The position numbers and the translations under genes are program-made. Positions 1 through 5,919 of a stretch of 8,093 nt of DNA are shown here, piece after piece; position 1 is the first letter of the stretch, and each line of letters opens with the position of its first letter. The stretch lies in assembly GCA_017354065.1 (NCBI GenBank), contig JAFMRN010000102.1, positions 1 through 8,093 of the forward strand. Direction: 5' to 3'. Below the pieces are notes generated by a model. It saw nothing but the letters and a program-made list of their open reading frames with translations, searched no databases and was not told the DNA's origin. The DNA is from Solirubrobacterales bacterium (lineage in GTDB: Bacteria > Actinomycetota > Thermoleophilia > Solirubrobacterales > Solirubrobacteraceae).

Positions 1-111
1 CTGGACTGCTTCGCTGAGGAGTTCAGCGACCACGTCCTCCACGGCGGTTGTGAGGGCTGTGAGCAAGCCCGAGTCCTGCCGACGCCCGGCCTCAAGCGGG
101 TGCTTGCATGA
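1..111 (+). CDS. 3' end of an unidentified gene, coupled to the ferredoxin (5' end outside window)
   Basis: Frame 1 is open from the first base to a TGA at 109-111, giving 36 C-terminal residues with a CEGC pair and an acidic EEFSDH stretch. The stop overlaps the ferredoxin ATG at 108-110 as ATGA, the usual sign of translational coupling, so this is probably a real upstream gene in the same operon. I cannot identify it from 36 residues. Genes just upstream of this ferredoxin type in actinobacteria often encode a NuoF-like NADH:ferredoxin flavoprotein or a cytochrome P450. An EEF..H...G.C ending resembles my memory of NuoF-like C termini, but that is a weak guess. No start codon or domain is visible. 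Confidence 0.5.
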   Translation: MDCFAEEFSDHVLHGGCEGCEQARVLPTPGLKRVLA

Positions 112-365
112 AGGTGCAGGTAGACCCGATCCGCTGTCACGCGCACGGGATCTGCGCGGAGCTGCTGCCCGAACGGATCAGCCTCGACGACTGGGGCTAT
201 CCGATCGTCGATCAGGCGCCGCTGGACCCCGAGCTCGAGGCCCACGCCAAGCGGGCGGCCGCTGCCTGCCCGACGCTGGCGCTGATGCTGCGCGCCGGTC
301 AGCCGCCACGCAGCCGCCGGCGCATCGTGCCGACGCCGCGGACCAGCTCATCCAACTCCTCCTGA
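108..365 (+). CDS. 3Fe-4S-type ferredoxin (CX5C...CP), with an unusual basic/serine tail
   Basis: This 85-residue protein is a small soluble one-electron carrier. Cys10, Cys16 and Cys54 (followed by Pro55) form the CXXHXXC...CP pattern of single-cluster ferredoxins. His13 stands where a fourth cysteine would be, so a [3Fe-4S] cluster is expected. Such ferredoxins usually serve cytochromes P450 or NuoF-like reductases, and the upstream partial gene may be such a partner. The start ATG lies in an ATGA overlap with that gene and has a GGGTG stretch a few bases upstream. The ferredoxin core ends near residue 64, where the family normally ends. Residues 65-85 are Pro/Arg/Ser-rich and are encoded in the 67 bp that overlap the 3' end of the opposite-strand FUSC gene. 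The tail may therefore be read-through sequence with no function. Family assignment is firm; partner and cluster type are inferred. Confidence 0.88.
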   Translation: MKVQVDPIRCHAHGICAELLPERISLDDWGYPIVDQAPLDPELEAHAKRAAAACPTLALMLRAGQPPRSRRRIVPTPRTSSSNSS

Positions 366-1672
366 TGCGCGCTCAGCGCGGCCGGCGCCATCGCCGCCAG
401 CTCATCCAGCCGGGCCTCGATGTCTGACAGCGCGGAGATCCGGTCGGCCGGGTGGTCGGGCTCAGGCCGGAAGCGCTGGTGCAACCGCCAGGTCGGCTCC
501 AACGCGCGCACCTGCTGGGCGACGAGCTCAAAGCGCTCCTGCGCGGCGGCAATCGCCTCGCGTTCGGTCGGCTTGTCGGCCAGCAGCGTCAGCAGCCGCG
601 CCGCGGCCCCAAGCGCATCGGACCAGGCGCGGCTAAAGGTCTGCCCGCTGTGGACGGGCAGCAGGAACCAGGAGCAGAAGATGGCGATCACGGCGCCCGC
701 CACCAGCGCCACCAGACGGTGCACCAGTACCCCGCTCACGACATGCCCGGAGAAGCCATACAACAGCGCCAGCACCGCCGTGACCCCTGTGGTCCAGAAC
801 GCGTAGGCGCGGTCACGCAGCCACCCGGCGAGCGCGATCACGACGAACATCAACACCACGCCCAGCCACTTGCCGGCCGGAATATCTCCGGACAGCAGGG
901 TCGCCAGAGCCGTGCCGGACAGGGCGCCGACCAGCCGGCCGATCGCGTTGTGGACCACGTCACCGCGGCCCTGGTTGCCCGCCATCACGAGGTAGGCCCC
1001 GAGCACCGGCCAGGCCCACTGCGCGCCGAAGCAGAAGCGCCCGAGCGCGATAGCTCCCGCCAGCGCGACCGCGAGCTGCACCGCGATCCGCGTCGAGTCC
1101 GGCACGGCGCGCTGGGTCTGATGGGAGAGCAGGCGACTATGCGCCTCGCGGGCGGCGTCAAAGGCCGCCCGCGAACCCGAAACGTTCAAGCGCACGGACA
1201 GCCACTGCGTGCCGGTCGCCCAGCACAGCGCGATCAGGCCGCCGGCGGCGGAGGCGCCCGCGAGCTCCAACGTCCCGCCGGGGACCACCAGCGTCGCCAC
1301 CAGCGGGAGCGGTAACAACAGCGCCAGCGCGGTCTCCAGCGGCCCGAAGCGGCGCACCCACTGGGCGCCGGCCATGACAAGCACGAACACCGCGTCACAC
1401 ACGTAGGTGTGGTGCGCGAGCAGGCTCGCGCCGGCGCCGATCAGCGGCAGTGCCAGCAGCCGCGCCCAGCCGAGGTAGGGGTGGACGGTCGGCCGCGCGA
1501 GGCTGCGTGACGCGCTCAGGGCCATCGCTACGACCAGCACGTTGACCTGGCTCGCCGGAAGCTTGAGACAAGCGCACATCGCCCAGCTGGTCAGCCAGCT
1601 GCCCAGCACGGCCGCCATCGTTACCGCGGCAGGGCGCCAATCCGGCAGGTCCGCCGGCCGCAGTCCTGCCAT
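299..1672 (-). CDS. FUSC-family (fusaric acid resistance / aromatic acid exporter-like) membrane protein
   Basis: This 457-residue inner-membrane protein has the two-halves FUSC layout. About six hydrophobic segments lie between residues 14 and 156, followed by a hydrophilic linker (about 160-192). About six more lie between residues 194 and 338, and a helical soluble C-terminal domain runs from 345 to 457. The stretch around residues 235-260 (GRGD, then HNAIGRLVGALSG) is typical of the second FUSC half. Relatives such as AaeB and FusC export aromatic or other organic acids, probably driven by the proton gradient; the substrate here is unknown. The ATG follows the DUF5718-like stop by 5 bp and has only a weak ribosome-binding site, so translational coupling is likely. 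It is shorter than AaeB-type members (about 650 residues). Its last 67 bp overlap the ferredoxin on the other strand, and no terminator is visible between them. Confidence 0.85.
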   Translation of the reverse strand: MAGLRPADLPDWRPAAVTMAAVLGSWLTSWAMCACLKLPASQVNVLVVAMALSASRSLARPTVHPYLGWARLLALPLIGAGASLLAHHTYVCDAVFVLVMAGAQWVRRFGPLETALALLLPLPLVATLVVPGGTLELAGASAAGGLIALCWATGTQWLSVRLNVSGSRAAFDAAREAHSRLLSHQTQRAVPDSTRIAVQLAVALAGAIALGRFCFGAQWAWPVLGAYLVMAGNQGRGDVVHNAIGRLVGALSGTALATLLSGDIPAGKWLGVVLMFVVIALAGWLRDRAYAFWTTGVTAVLALLYGFSGHVVSGVLVHRLVALVAGAVIAIFCSWFLLPVHSGQTFSRAWSDALGAAARLLTLLADKPTEREAIAAAQERFELVAQQVRALEPTWRLHQRFRPEPDHPADRISALSDIEARLDELAAMAPAALSAHQEELDELVRGVGTMRRRLRGG

Positions 1673-1677
1673 CGGAC

Positions 1678-2541
1678 TCAGGTTCTGTTCACGCGCTGGC
1701 GCAAGTGCGACACCGCGTGAAGGTCGGATTCCGTTCCGGCCGCCACTGCTCCGGTGATCCCTTCCGGAGTGTGTTGTGTGGCGTCATAAAGCACGACTAC
1801 CGAGTCGTCCCCAGGCTGCAGATAGGTGCTTTCACCAAATTCTGTATAGCGCGTCGCACCGATTCCGACCAGTACCTGCCCAGGCTTACCTGCCGCCTGG
1901 AGGTAGGCGCCGACCGGCTCCAGCGGCGTCTCGGCCGCGCCCTGCTGGTTGGCCAGTCGCTCTACGATCCAGTCGAGCAGCCGCGTGCCGTAGTAGCTGT
2001 AGTCCGACACCGCGCTGTCAACGCCGTAGGCGTGGGCCTGCTTGTCGCGGACCAGGAAGCTAGCCAGCCGCAGGTTCGTCGTATCGGCCGCCAGGTCGCT
2101 GACCGGGAAGTAGCGCGCCGCGGCCCCCTTGCTGGCGGCGCCCCAGTTCTTCTTCTCCGAGATCTTGGCGGCGTTGGGCCGACGGATCGAGCAGTCGTTG
2201 AAGGCACCGACCGCCGTCGGCGTGAGCTGTGTGACCTGGCCGCCGTCGCCGTAGTGGACCTCAGCGATCAGCCCGACCTCGGGCTCGATCTGGAGGTTGT
2301 CCGCGCCCGCGGGGAAGGCGATCTCCTGATCGGCGACCGGGAAGGTGTGGAGAAAGCTCGGGATCGCGGATGTTGGCGCGCCCGGGGCGTACCAGGGAAA
2401 GATCCCCTTGGGCGCCTCGGCGGCTGCCTCAACGTGGACGAAGTCGACGGCCTCGCCGGCCTGCTCCAGATGCCCGGCGAAGTTACCCGCGACACCGAAG
2501 CCGAAGCTGGTGCGCAGGGCGTCTGGAGCGAAGTTCAACAT
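1678..2541 (-). CDS. DUF5718-like protein with FAH-superfamily-like features
   Basis: From the ATG at 2541 this encodes 287 residues. The N-terminal FGFGVAGNFAGH block (residues 13-24) matches what I recall of DUF5718 proteins, whose function is not established. Several blocks resemble fumarylacetoacetate hydrolase folds: IEPEVGL around residues 85-91 (Glu86 and Glu88 as candidate metal ligands), FNDCSIR around 114-120, KKNWG at 130-134, and a C-terminal GxG...LQPGD stretch around 226-245. FAH-type enzymes use a divalent metal to hydrolyse or decarboxylate oxo-acids, so a similar role is possible but unproven. I chose this start because AGGA lies 8 bp upstream (2550-2553) and the conserved region begins soon after. 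An ATG at 2559 and a GTG at 2646, the latter also preceded by AAGGA, are in-frame alternatives. It is the first gene of an operon with the FUSC transporter. Confidence 0.78.
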   Translation of the reverse strand: MLNFAPDALRTSFGFGVAGNFAGHLEQAGEAVDFVHVEAAAEAPKGIFPWYAPGAPTSAIPSFLHTFPVADQEIAFPAGADNLQIEPEVGLIAEVHYGDGGQVTQLTPTAVGAFNDCSIRRPNAAKISEKKNWGAASKGAAARYFPVSDLAADTTNLRLASFLVRDKQAHAYGVDSAVSDYSYYGTRLLDWIVERLANQQGAAETPLEPVGAYLQAAGKPGQVLVGIGATRYTEFGESTYLQPGDDSVVVLYDATQHTPEGITGAVAAGTESDLHAVSHLRQRVNRT

Positions 2542-2549
2542 CGCGTCGA

Positions 2550-2553
2550 TCCT
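2550..2553 (-). promoter_or_regulatory. Ribosome-binding site supporting the 2541 start of the DUF5718-like gene
   Basis: On the minus strand AGGA stands 8 nt before the ATG at 2541. The ATG at 2559 has no comparable site. The GTG at 2646 does have AAGGA at similar spacing, so the choice is not final. Confidence 0.45.
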
Positions 2554-2665
2554 AGACATGTTGGCGCTGAGGCGGCCTATGCCAGCGCCCTGAGTAAACC
2601 CAGAAAGGCGCGGATTGCAGGCGCCGTGATCGAGGGGGCGAAACACACAAGCGATCCTTGATCTC

Positions 2666-2698
2666 TTCGACTTTTTTGGGACTCCGGGCGTATAAAAT
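2666..2698 (+). promoter_or_regulatory. Predicted promoter of the amidase-asnB operon
   Basis: TATAAAAT at 2691-2698 is a near-consensus -10 box, striking in a GC-rich genome. The best -35 candidate is TTCGAC at 2666-2671 with a long 19-bp spacer, so the -35 element is weak. Initiation near 2705 would leave an untranslated leader of about 54 nt before the ATG at 2759. The leader lacks a clear Shine-Dalgarno sequence. Confidence 0.5.
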
Positions 2699-2758
2699 TA
2701 GCCATGCGGCCAATCACAGCGCCGCTCTTTTCGTGCGACTCTTCCGACCAGAACAGCC

Positions 2759-3715
2759 ATGCAGATTCGTGACCGAGCATTACTGCCACCAGCAATCGCT
2801 GCTGTATCCATGCCGGGAGTCGGCGATGTCGAGGCTGCCGTACGCGTAGCGCAGCGCACAATCGCCGATGCGCGACGGCGCGGCGCGAAGCTGATCGTGT
2901 TCCCCGAGGCGACCATCGGGGGCTACATCCTGACGCGTACCAGTGATGGCTCGATGATCAAGATCGCGCCTTCACCGCTGGTCGAAAGCGAGGAAGTTTT
3001 CCTGCGGCTGCGGGCGGCCGCGGGCGACGCCGTGGTCTGCATCGGCTACAGCGAGATGAACCCTGACGGCGGCCACCCGTTCGCCTCGGCGGTGTGCATC
3101 AGCGGTGACGGGGTACTGGGGAACCAGCGCAAGGTTCACGTGCCCCCGGGCGAGCGCGGCCTGTTCGCCGCAGGAGACAGCTTTACGGCGTTTGACACAC
3201 CGGTTGGTAGGCTCGGGATGCTGCTCTGTTATGACAAGTCGTTCCCAGAAGCCGCCCGTAAGCTCACCCTCGACGGCGCAGACGCCATCGCATGCCTCTC
3301 GGCTTGGGCTATGTCCAGCCAGGCCGCGCGCCGCACGCGCAGCGACCGGCTGGTGCGTCAGTTCAACGCGATCGACGTGACCCGCGCGATCGAGAACCAG
3401 GTGGTTTGGGTGTCCTCCAACCAGGTGGGCCTCCACGGGGGCCTGCGCTTTCCGGGCCAGTCCAAGGTCGTGGACCCGCACGGGCGGATCCTGGCCAGCA
3501 CCGGCGGGCGCAGCGGGATGGCGGTCGCGCGGATCGACCCGGTGACGGCGACGCGCGCTGTCCGGCTTGAGATCTCCCACCTTGAAGACCGAGTACCCGG
3601 GGCTTACCCGCCGATGGGCGACCACGGCACCCCCGTTCCTGTTGATGACCATGTCGGTCTCGGCATCGAGCCGCCGCTCGCCGGGCCCGGAATCCCAATA
3701 GCGGCTACAGCCTGA
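2759..3715 (+). CDS. Carbon-nitrogen hydrolase (nitrilase superfamily; amidase/carbamoylase-like)
   Basis: This 318-residue cytosolic hydrolase should cleave a non-peptide C-N bond (amide or carbamoyl) through a covalent thioester. The superfamily catalytic triad is intact: Glu50 in FPEAT, Lys125 in RKVHVPPGERG and Cys157 in LLCYDKSFPE. Glu132 may be the second conserved glutamate. The Cys is followed by Tyr-Asp, as in amidases and N-carbamoyl hydrolases. True nitrilases have CWE, so a nitrile substrate is less likely. The catalytic domain ends near residue 275, and a proline-rich tail of about 40 residues follows, whose role is unknown. The reading frame is closed upstream by a TAG at 2699, so ATG 2759 is the first start available, though no ribosome-binding site is evident. 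The stop is 1 bp from asnB, implying a two-gene operon and related chemistry. The exact substrate cannot be read from the sequence. Confidence 0.9.
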   Translation: MQIRDRALLPPAIAAVSMPGVGDVEAAVRVAQRTIADARRRGAKLIVFPEATIGGYILTRTSDGSMIKIAPSPLVESEEVFLRLRAAAGDAVVCIGYSEMNPDGGHPFASAVCISGDGVLGNQRKVHVPPGERGLFAAGDSFTAFDTPVGRLGMLLCYDKSFPEAARKLTLDGADAIACLSAWAMSSQAARRTRSDRLVRQFNAIDVTRAIENQVVWVSSNQVGLHGGLRFPGQSKVVDPHGRILASTGGRSGMAVARIDPVTATRAVRLEISHLEDRVPGAYPPMGDHGTPVPVDDHVGLGIEPPLAGPGIPIAATA

Positions 3716-3716
3716 T

Positions 3717-5252
3717 ATGTGTGGAATTGCTGCGTACCTAGGCCCGGAGATCCCGGGCGAGGGTGAGCGGATGCTCGCCCGGATGAACCACCGCGGACCC
3801 GATGACAGCGGGGAGATCTCCCTACCCGGCGGCTGGCTCGGCCATACGCGCCTGTCGATCGTCGACCTCGTAGGCGGCCACCAGCCGCTGGGCGGTAACG
3901 GCGGCCAGCGCTGGCTGGTCGGCAACGGTGAGATCTACAACCACCGCGAGGTCCGGCGTTCGCTGGGTAACGCGGACTATCAGACCCAATCTGACAACGA
4001 GGTCGCACTGCGGCTGATCGAGCACCGCGGACCGGATGCGCTGGGCGAGCTGGAGGGCATGTACGCGTTCCTGTCAGCGGACACGAACGGCGGCTCGTTC
4101 ATCGCCGCGCGTGACCCCGTCGGGATCAAGCCGCTGTACTGGACCCCGCCCGCCTCACCGGGTGATGAGGTCCGCTTCGCGTCTGAGATCGCGGCCTTTG
4201 ACCCAGCCTGGCGCGCGAACGTGGTGGCCTTCCCGCCCGGCCATCACTGGACGCCCGAGCGTGGCCTGCAGCGCTTCTCCTTCGCCGTCCCGACCGGTGC
4301 TTACGGCCAGTACTGGGAGGTCTGGGAGGCCGAACCGAGTAAGGCCGACCTGATCGCCACCCGGGATGTGCTGGTCGACTCGGTCCACCGGCAGATGATG
4401 GGCGACGTCCCCGTCGGCGTGTTCCTGTCCGGCGGGCTCGACTCGTCGCTGGTTGCGGCGATCGCGGCCCGCTGGTGCGCGGAGCGCGGTGAGCGGCTGC
4501 CGACCTTCGCGGTCGGGCTTGAGGGCAGCCCCGACCTGCTCGCCGCCCGGCGCGCCGCCGAGTTCCTCGGCACCGAGCACCACGAGCGCACCTACACCGA
4601 CGCCGAGGCCCTGGAGGTCCTGCCCCAGGTGGTCCGTGCGATCGAGCACTTCGACCCGAGCCTGGTGCGCAGCGCCGTGCCGAACTTCCTGCTGGCGGAG
4701 ATGGCCTCAGAGAAGGTCAAGGTCGTGCTGACCGGTGAAGGGGCTGACGAGCTGTTCGCCGGTTATGAGTACTTCCACGACGAGTTCACTGACACCGACC
4801 AGATGCAGCAGGAGCTGATGGCAAGCCTGAACGGCCTGCACAACCTGAACCTGCAGCGCTGTGACCGCGTGACCATGGCCCACAGCCTTGAGGCGCGGGT
4901 CCCGTTCCTCGACAGTGAGGTGATTGAGCACGCCATGGGCCTGCCCGCCGCCTGGAAGGTCGCCTCGCGCGGGATGCCGGAGAAGCGCCTGCTGCGCAAG
5001 GCCTTCGCCGGCTGGCTACCTGAGGACCTGCTGTGGCGTACCAAGGCCCAGTTCGGTGATGGCAGCGGCGCCGCCTCCGTGCTCACCGAGGCGATTGAGA
5101 GCCAGATCTCAGAGGCCGAGTTCGTCGCGGAGGCCGCGCGGGTCGACCCGCCGCTGCGCACCCGTGAGGAGCTCGCCTACTACCGGATCTGGTCAGAGCA
5201 TCTGGGAGGCGTCCGGCCGGAGCGGACGCTGTCACGGTTCGCCACGGCGTAG
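3717..5252 (+). CDS. asnB: Asparagine synthetase (glutamine-hydrolysing), AsnB type
   Basis: This 511-residue enzyme should convert aspartate, glutamine and ATP to asparagine, glutamate, AMP and PPi. The N-terminal Ntn-type glutaminase begins with Met-Cys2-Gly-Ile, where Cys2 is the nucleophile once Met is removed. It contains HRGPD (25-29), Arg45 in GHTRLSIVD, NGE (70-72), Asp93 and ARDPVGIKPLY (131-141). The C-terminal synthetase domain has the pyrophosphate loop SGGLDSS (238-244), LTGEGADELFAGY (338-350), EARVPFLD (392-399) and a KAQFGDGSG block (443-451) like that of E. coli and plant AsnB. It is about 40 residues shorter than E. coli AsnB (554), mostly in linkers, with no key motif lost. 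It follows the amidase by 1 bp and is probably translationally coupled. A specialised amidotransferase on another carboxylate is possible given this partner. Its stop directly abuts the convergent vapC. Confidence 0.93.
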   Translation: MCGIAAYLGPEIPGEGERMLARMNHRGPDDSGEISLPGGWLGHTRLSIVDLVGGHQPLGGNGGQRWLVGNGEIYNHREVRRSLGNADYQTQSDNEVALRLIEHRGPDALGELEGMYAFLSADTNGGSFIAARDPVGIKPLYWTPPASPGDEVRFASEIAAFDPAWRANVVAFPPGHHWTPERGLQRFSFAVPTGAYGQYWEVWEAEPSKADLIATRDVLVDSVHRQMMGDVPVGVFLSGGLDSSLVAAIAARWCAERGERLPTFAVGLEGSPDLLAARRAAEFLGTEHHERTYTDAEALEVLPQVVRAIEHFDPSLVRSAVPNFLLAEMASEKVKVVLTGEGADELFAGYEYFHDEFTDTDQMQQELMASLNGLHNLNLQRCDRVTMAHSLEARVPFLDSEVIEHAMGLPAAWKVASRGMPEKRLLRKAFAGWLPEDLLWRTKAQFGDGSGAASVLTEAIESQISEAEFVAEAARVDPPLRTREELAYYRIWSEHLGGVRPERTLSRFATA

Positions 5253-5630
5253 TCAGGCGCGCGCGACGCCAATCAGGGGCACCTGGTAGGACTCGAACTG
5301 ACGGTCGGCAGTGGCGATTGTCAGCTTCTCAATGGCCGCCTGTGCGATCAGCATCCGATCAAACGGATCGCGGTGATGAAGCGGTAGACGACCGGCCGCG
5401 CGACTGTGTTCAAGCGTGATCGCCAACGGCTTGAAGCCAGCCTCGTGGACCGCCTGGATCAGGTCCCCGTCAATCTTGAGCTTTCCATTCGCAGCCTTGA
5501 TCTCGACCTCCCAGATTGACGCGGCACTCACGTGGATCGACGCTGAATCCTTGAGCGCCGCGACGCTGGGAGGCGCCAGAGTCCCCTGATTGATCCAAAG
5601 CAGCGCGTTCGTATCGAGCAGAACCCTCAA
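5253..5630 (-). CDS. vapC: VapC-family PIN-domain toxin (type II toxin-antitoxin)
   Basis: This 125-residue PIN ribonuclease should cleave RNA (often tRNA or rRNA in this family) with Mg2+ or Mn2+ when its antitoxin is degraded. The acidic metal-binding residues are all visible: Asp6 in LLDTNALLW, Glu41 in SIWEVEIK, Asp88 and Asp91 in HHRDPFDRMLIAQA, and Asp109 in TADRQF. Length is normal for the family. The start appears to be TTG (5628-5630), overlapping the antitoxin TGA as TTGA; no in-frame ATG precedes the conserved LLDTN. A weak start inside a 4-nt overlap fits the usual excess of antitoxin over toxin. All catalytic residues are intact, so the toxin is probably active. Its stop abuts the asnB stop with no base between. 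The RNA target is unknown. Confidence 0.93.
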   Translation of the reverse strand: MRVLLDTNALLWINQGTLAPPSVAALKDSASIHVSAASIWEVEIKAANGKLKIDGDLIQAVHEAGFKPLAITLEHSRAAGRLPLHHRDPFDRMLIAQAAIEKLTIATADRQFESYQVPLIGVARA

Positions 5631-5887
5631 TGGGGATCTTCTGGGTCGCTCTCTCCATCGAAGTACCGCTGGATCTGCGTCGGCAGTGGAGCGTCAAAGT
5701 CATCAGCGATCCAGATCTTGTCTGCCAACAGGCCGAACTTGTAGTTCGGCCTGGGTTCATCGGCGGCGATCAGTTTCGCGAGCGGCCTGCCATTCCGGGC
5801 TATCACTATCTCCTCGCCGTCAGCGGCGCGCTCCGCCAGTTTGGACAGCTGGCTCTTGGCGTCGTGCATGTTGTAAACGGCAGGCAT
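5627..5887 (-). CDS. vapB: Phd/YefM-type antitoxin (VapB partner of VapC)
   Basis: This 86-residue protein should bind and inhibit the adjacent VapC and repress the operon as a complex. The N-terminal half (about residues 4-45: YNMHDAKSQLSKLAERA, then GEEIVIARNGRPLAKL) is the Phd/YefM DNA-binding fold. The C-terminal part (about 50-80: KFGLLADKIWIADDFDAPLP, ending in a YFDGE helix) is the usual toxin-wrapping tail of Phd-type partners of PIN toxins. It starts with ATG at 5885-5887, 12 bp downstream of the alpha/beta hydrolase stop. It overlaps vapC by 4 nt. No strong ribosome-binding site is visible. A palindrome and two direct repeats just upstream are good candidates for its operator. The pairing is clear; only the fold of the antitoxin distinguishes it from AbrB- or RHH-type VapB proteins. 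Confidence 0.93.
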   Translation of the reverse strand: MPAVYNMHDAKSQLSKLAERAADGEEIVIARNGRPLAKLIAADEPRPNYKFGLLADKIWIADDFDAPLPTQIQRYFDGESDPEDPH

Positions 5888-5889
5888 GG

Positions 5890-5919
5890 TTAGCCCAGCT
5901 TAGCCCGAGTTGTCAACTC
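5890..5919 (-). promoter_or_regulatory. Candidate vapBC promoter/operator inside the 3' end of the hydrolase gene
   Basis: On the minus strand a consensus -35 hexamer TTGACA (5911-5916) lies at the centre of a perfect palindrome, GAGTTG-A-CAACTC (5907-5919). Downstream are two GGGCTAA direct repeats exactly 10 bp apart (5890-5896 and 5900-5906), the first of which contains the hydrolase stop codon. Phd/YefM antitoxins typically bind short palindromes over their own promoter. The expected -10 position (about CTAACC) is poor, so promoter activity is less certain than the operator. Confidence 0.45.

Larger units (their letters stand above)
2542..2758. other. Divergent intergenic region between the DUF5718-FUSC and amidase-asnB operons
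   Basis: This roughly 217-bp region separates two divergent operons and is visibly richer in A+T than its surroundings around 2640-2700. It contains a good rightward -10 box (2691-2698) and a T-run at 2672-2677. I found no convincing leftward promoter and no operator-like palindrome longer than about 5 bp. If the DUF5718-like gene starts at the GTG at 2646, the true intergenic region shrinks to about 112 bp. Short reading frames here look like chance. Confidence 0.6.

Noticed and set aside
452..1315. Long + strand open frame (287 codons) antisense to the FUSC gene
   Set aside because: Its product is Arg/Gln/His-rich without any domain, and the minus strand carries a clear FUSC protein with membrane segments. 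It is a GC-driven shadow frame.
1705..2661. Long + strand open frame (318 codons) antisense to the DUF5718-like gene
   Set aside because: Low-complexity Arg/Val/Gly product with no motif. The minus-strand protein has conserved blocks and an operon partner.
2577..2861. - strand 94-codon frame over the divergent promoter region
   Set aside because: No motif, runs across the good rightward -10 box and the start of the amidase gene, and its end overlaps the likely leader of the DUF5718-like gene.
2759..3715. True nitrilase producing or consuming beta-cyanoalanine or asparagine (NIT4-like), linked to asnB
   Set aside because: The catalytic cysteine is followed by Tyr-Asp, not the Trp-Glu of true nitrilases, so nitrile hydrolysis is not supported.
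2972..3925. Long - strand open frame (317 codons) across the amidase and the start of asnB
   Set aside because: It overlaps two genes whose catalytic motifs are intact, and its product shows no recognisable domain.
3717..5252. Beta-lactam or carbapenam synthetase-like AsnB homologue
   Set aside because: Cys2 and the glutaminase residues are intact, and the synthetase C terminus carries the QFxDG block of genuine AsnB. No other antibiotic-cluster genes are nearby.
5246..5270. GGCGT...ACGCC inverted repeat at the asnB/vapC junction as a bidirectional terminator
   Set aside because: Only a 5-bp stem with a 15-nt loop and no T-run on either side. Too weak to call.
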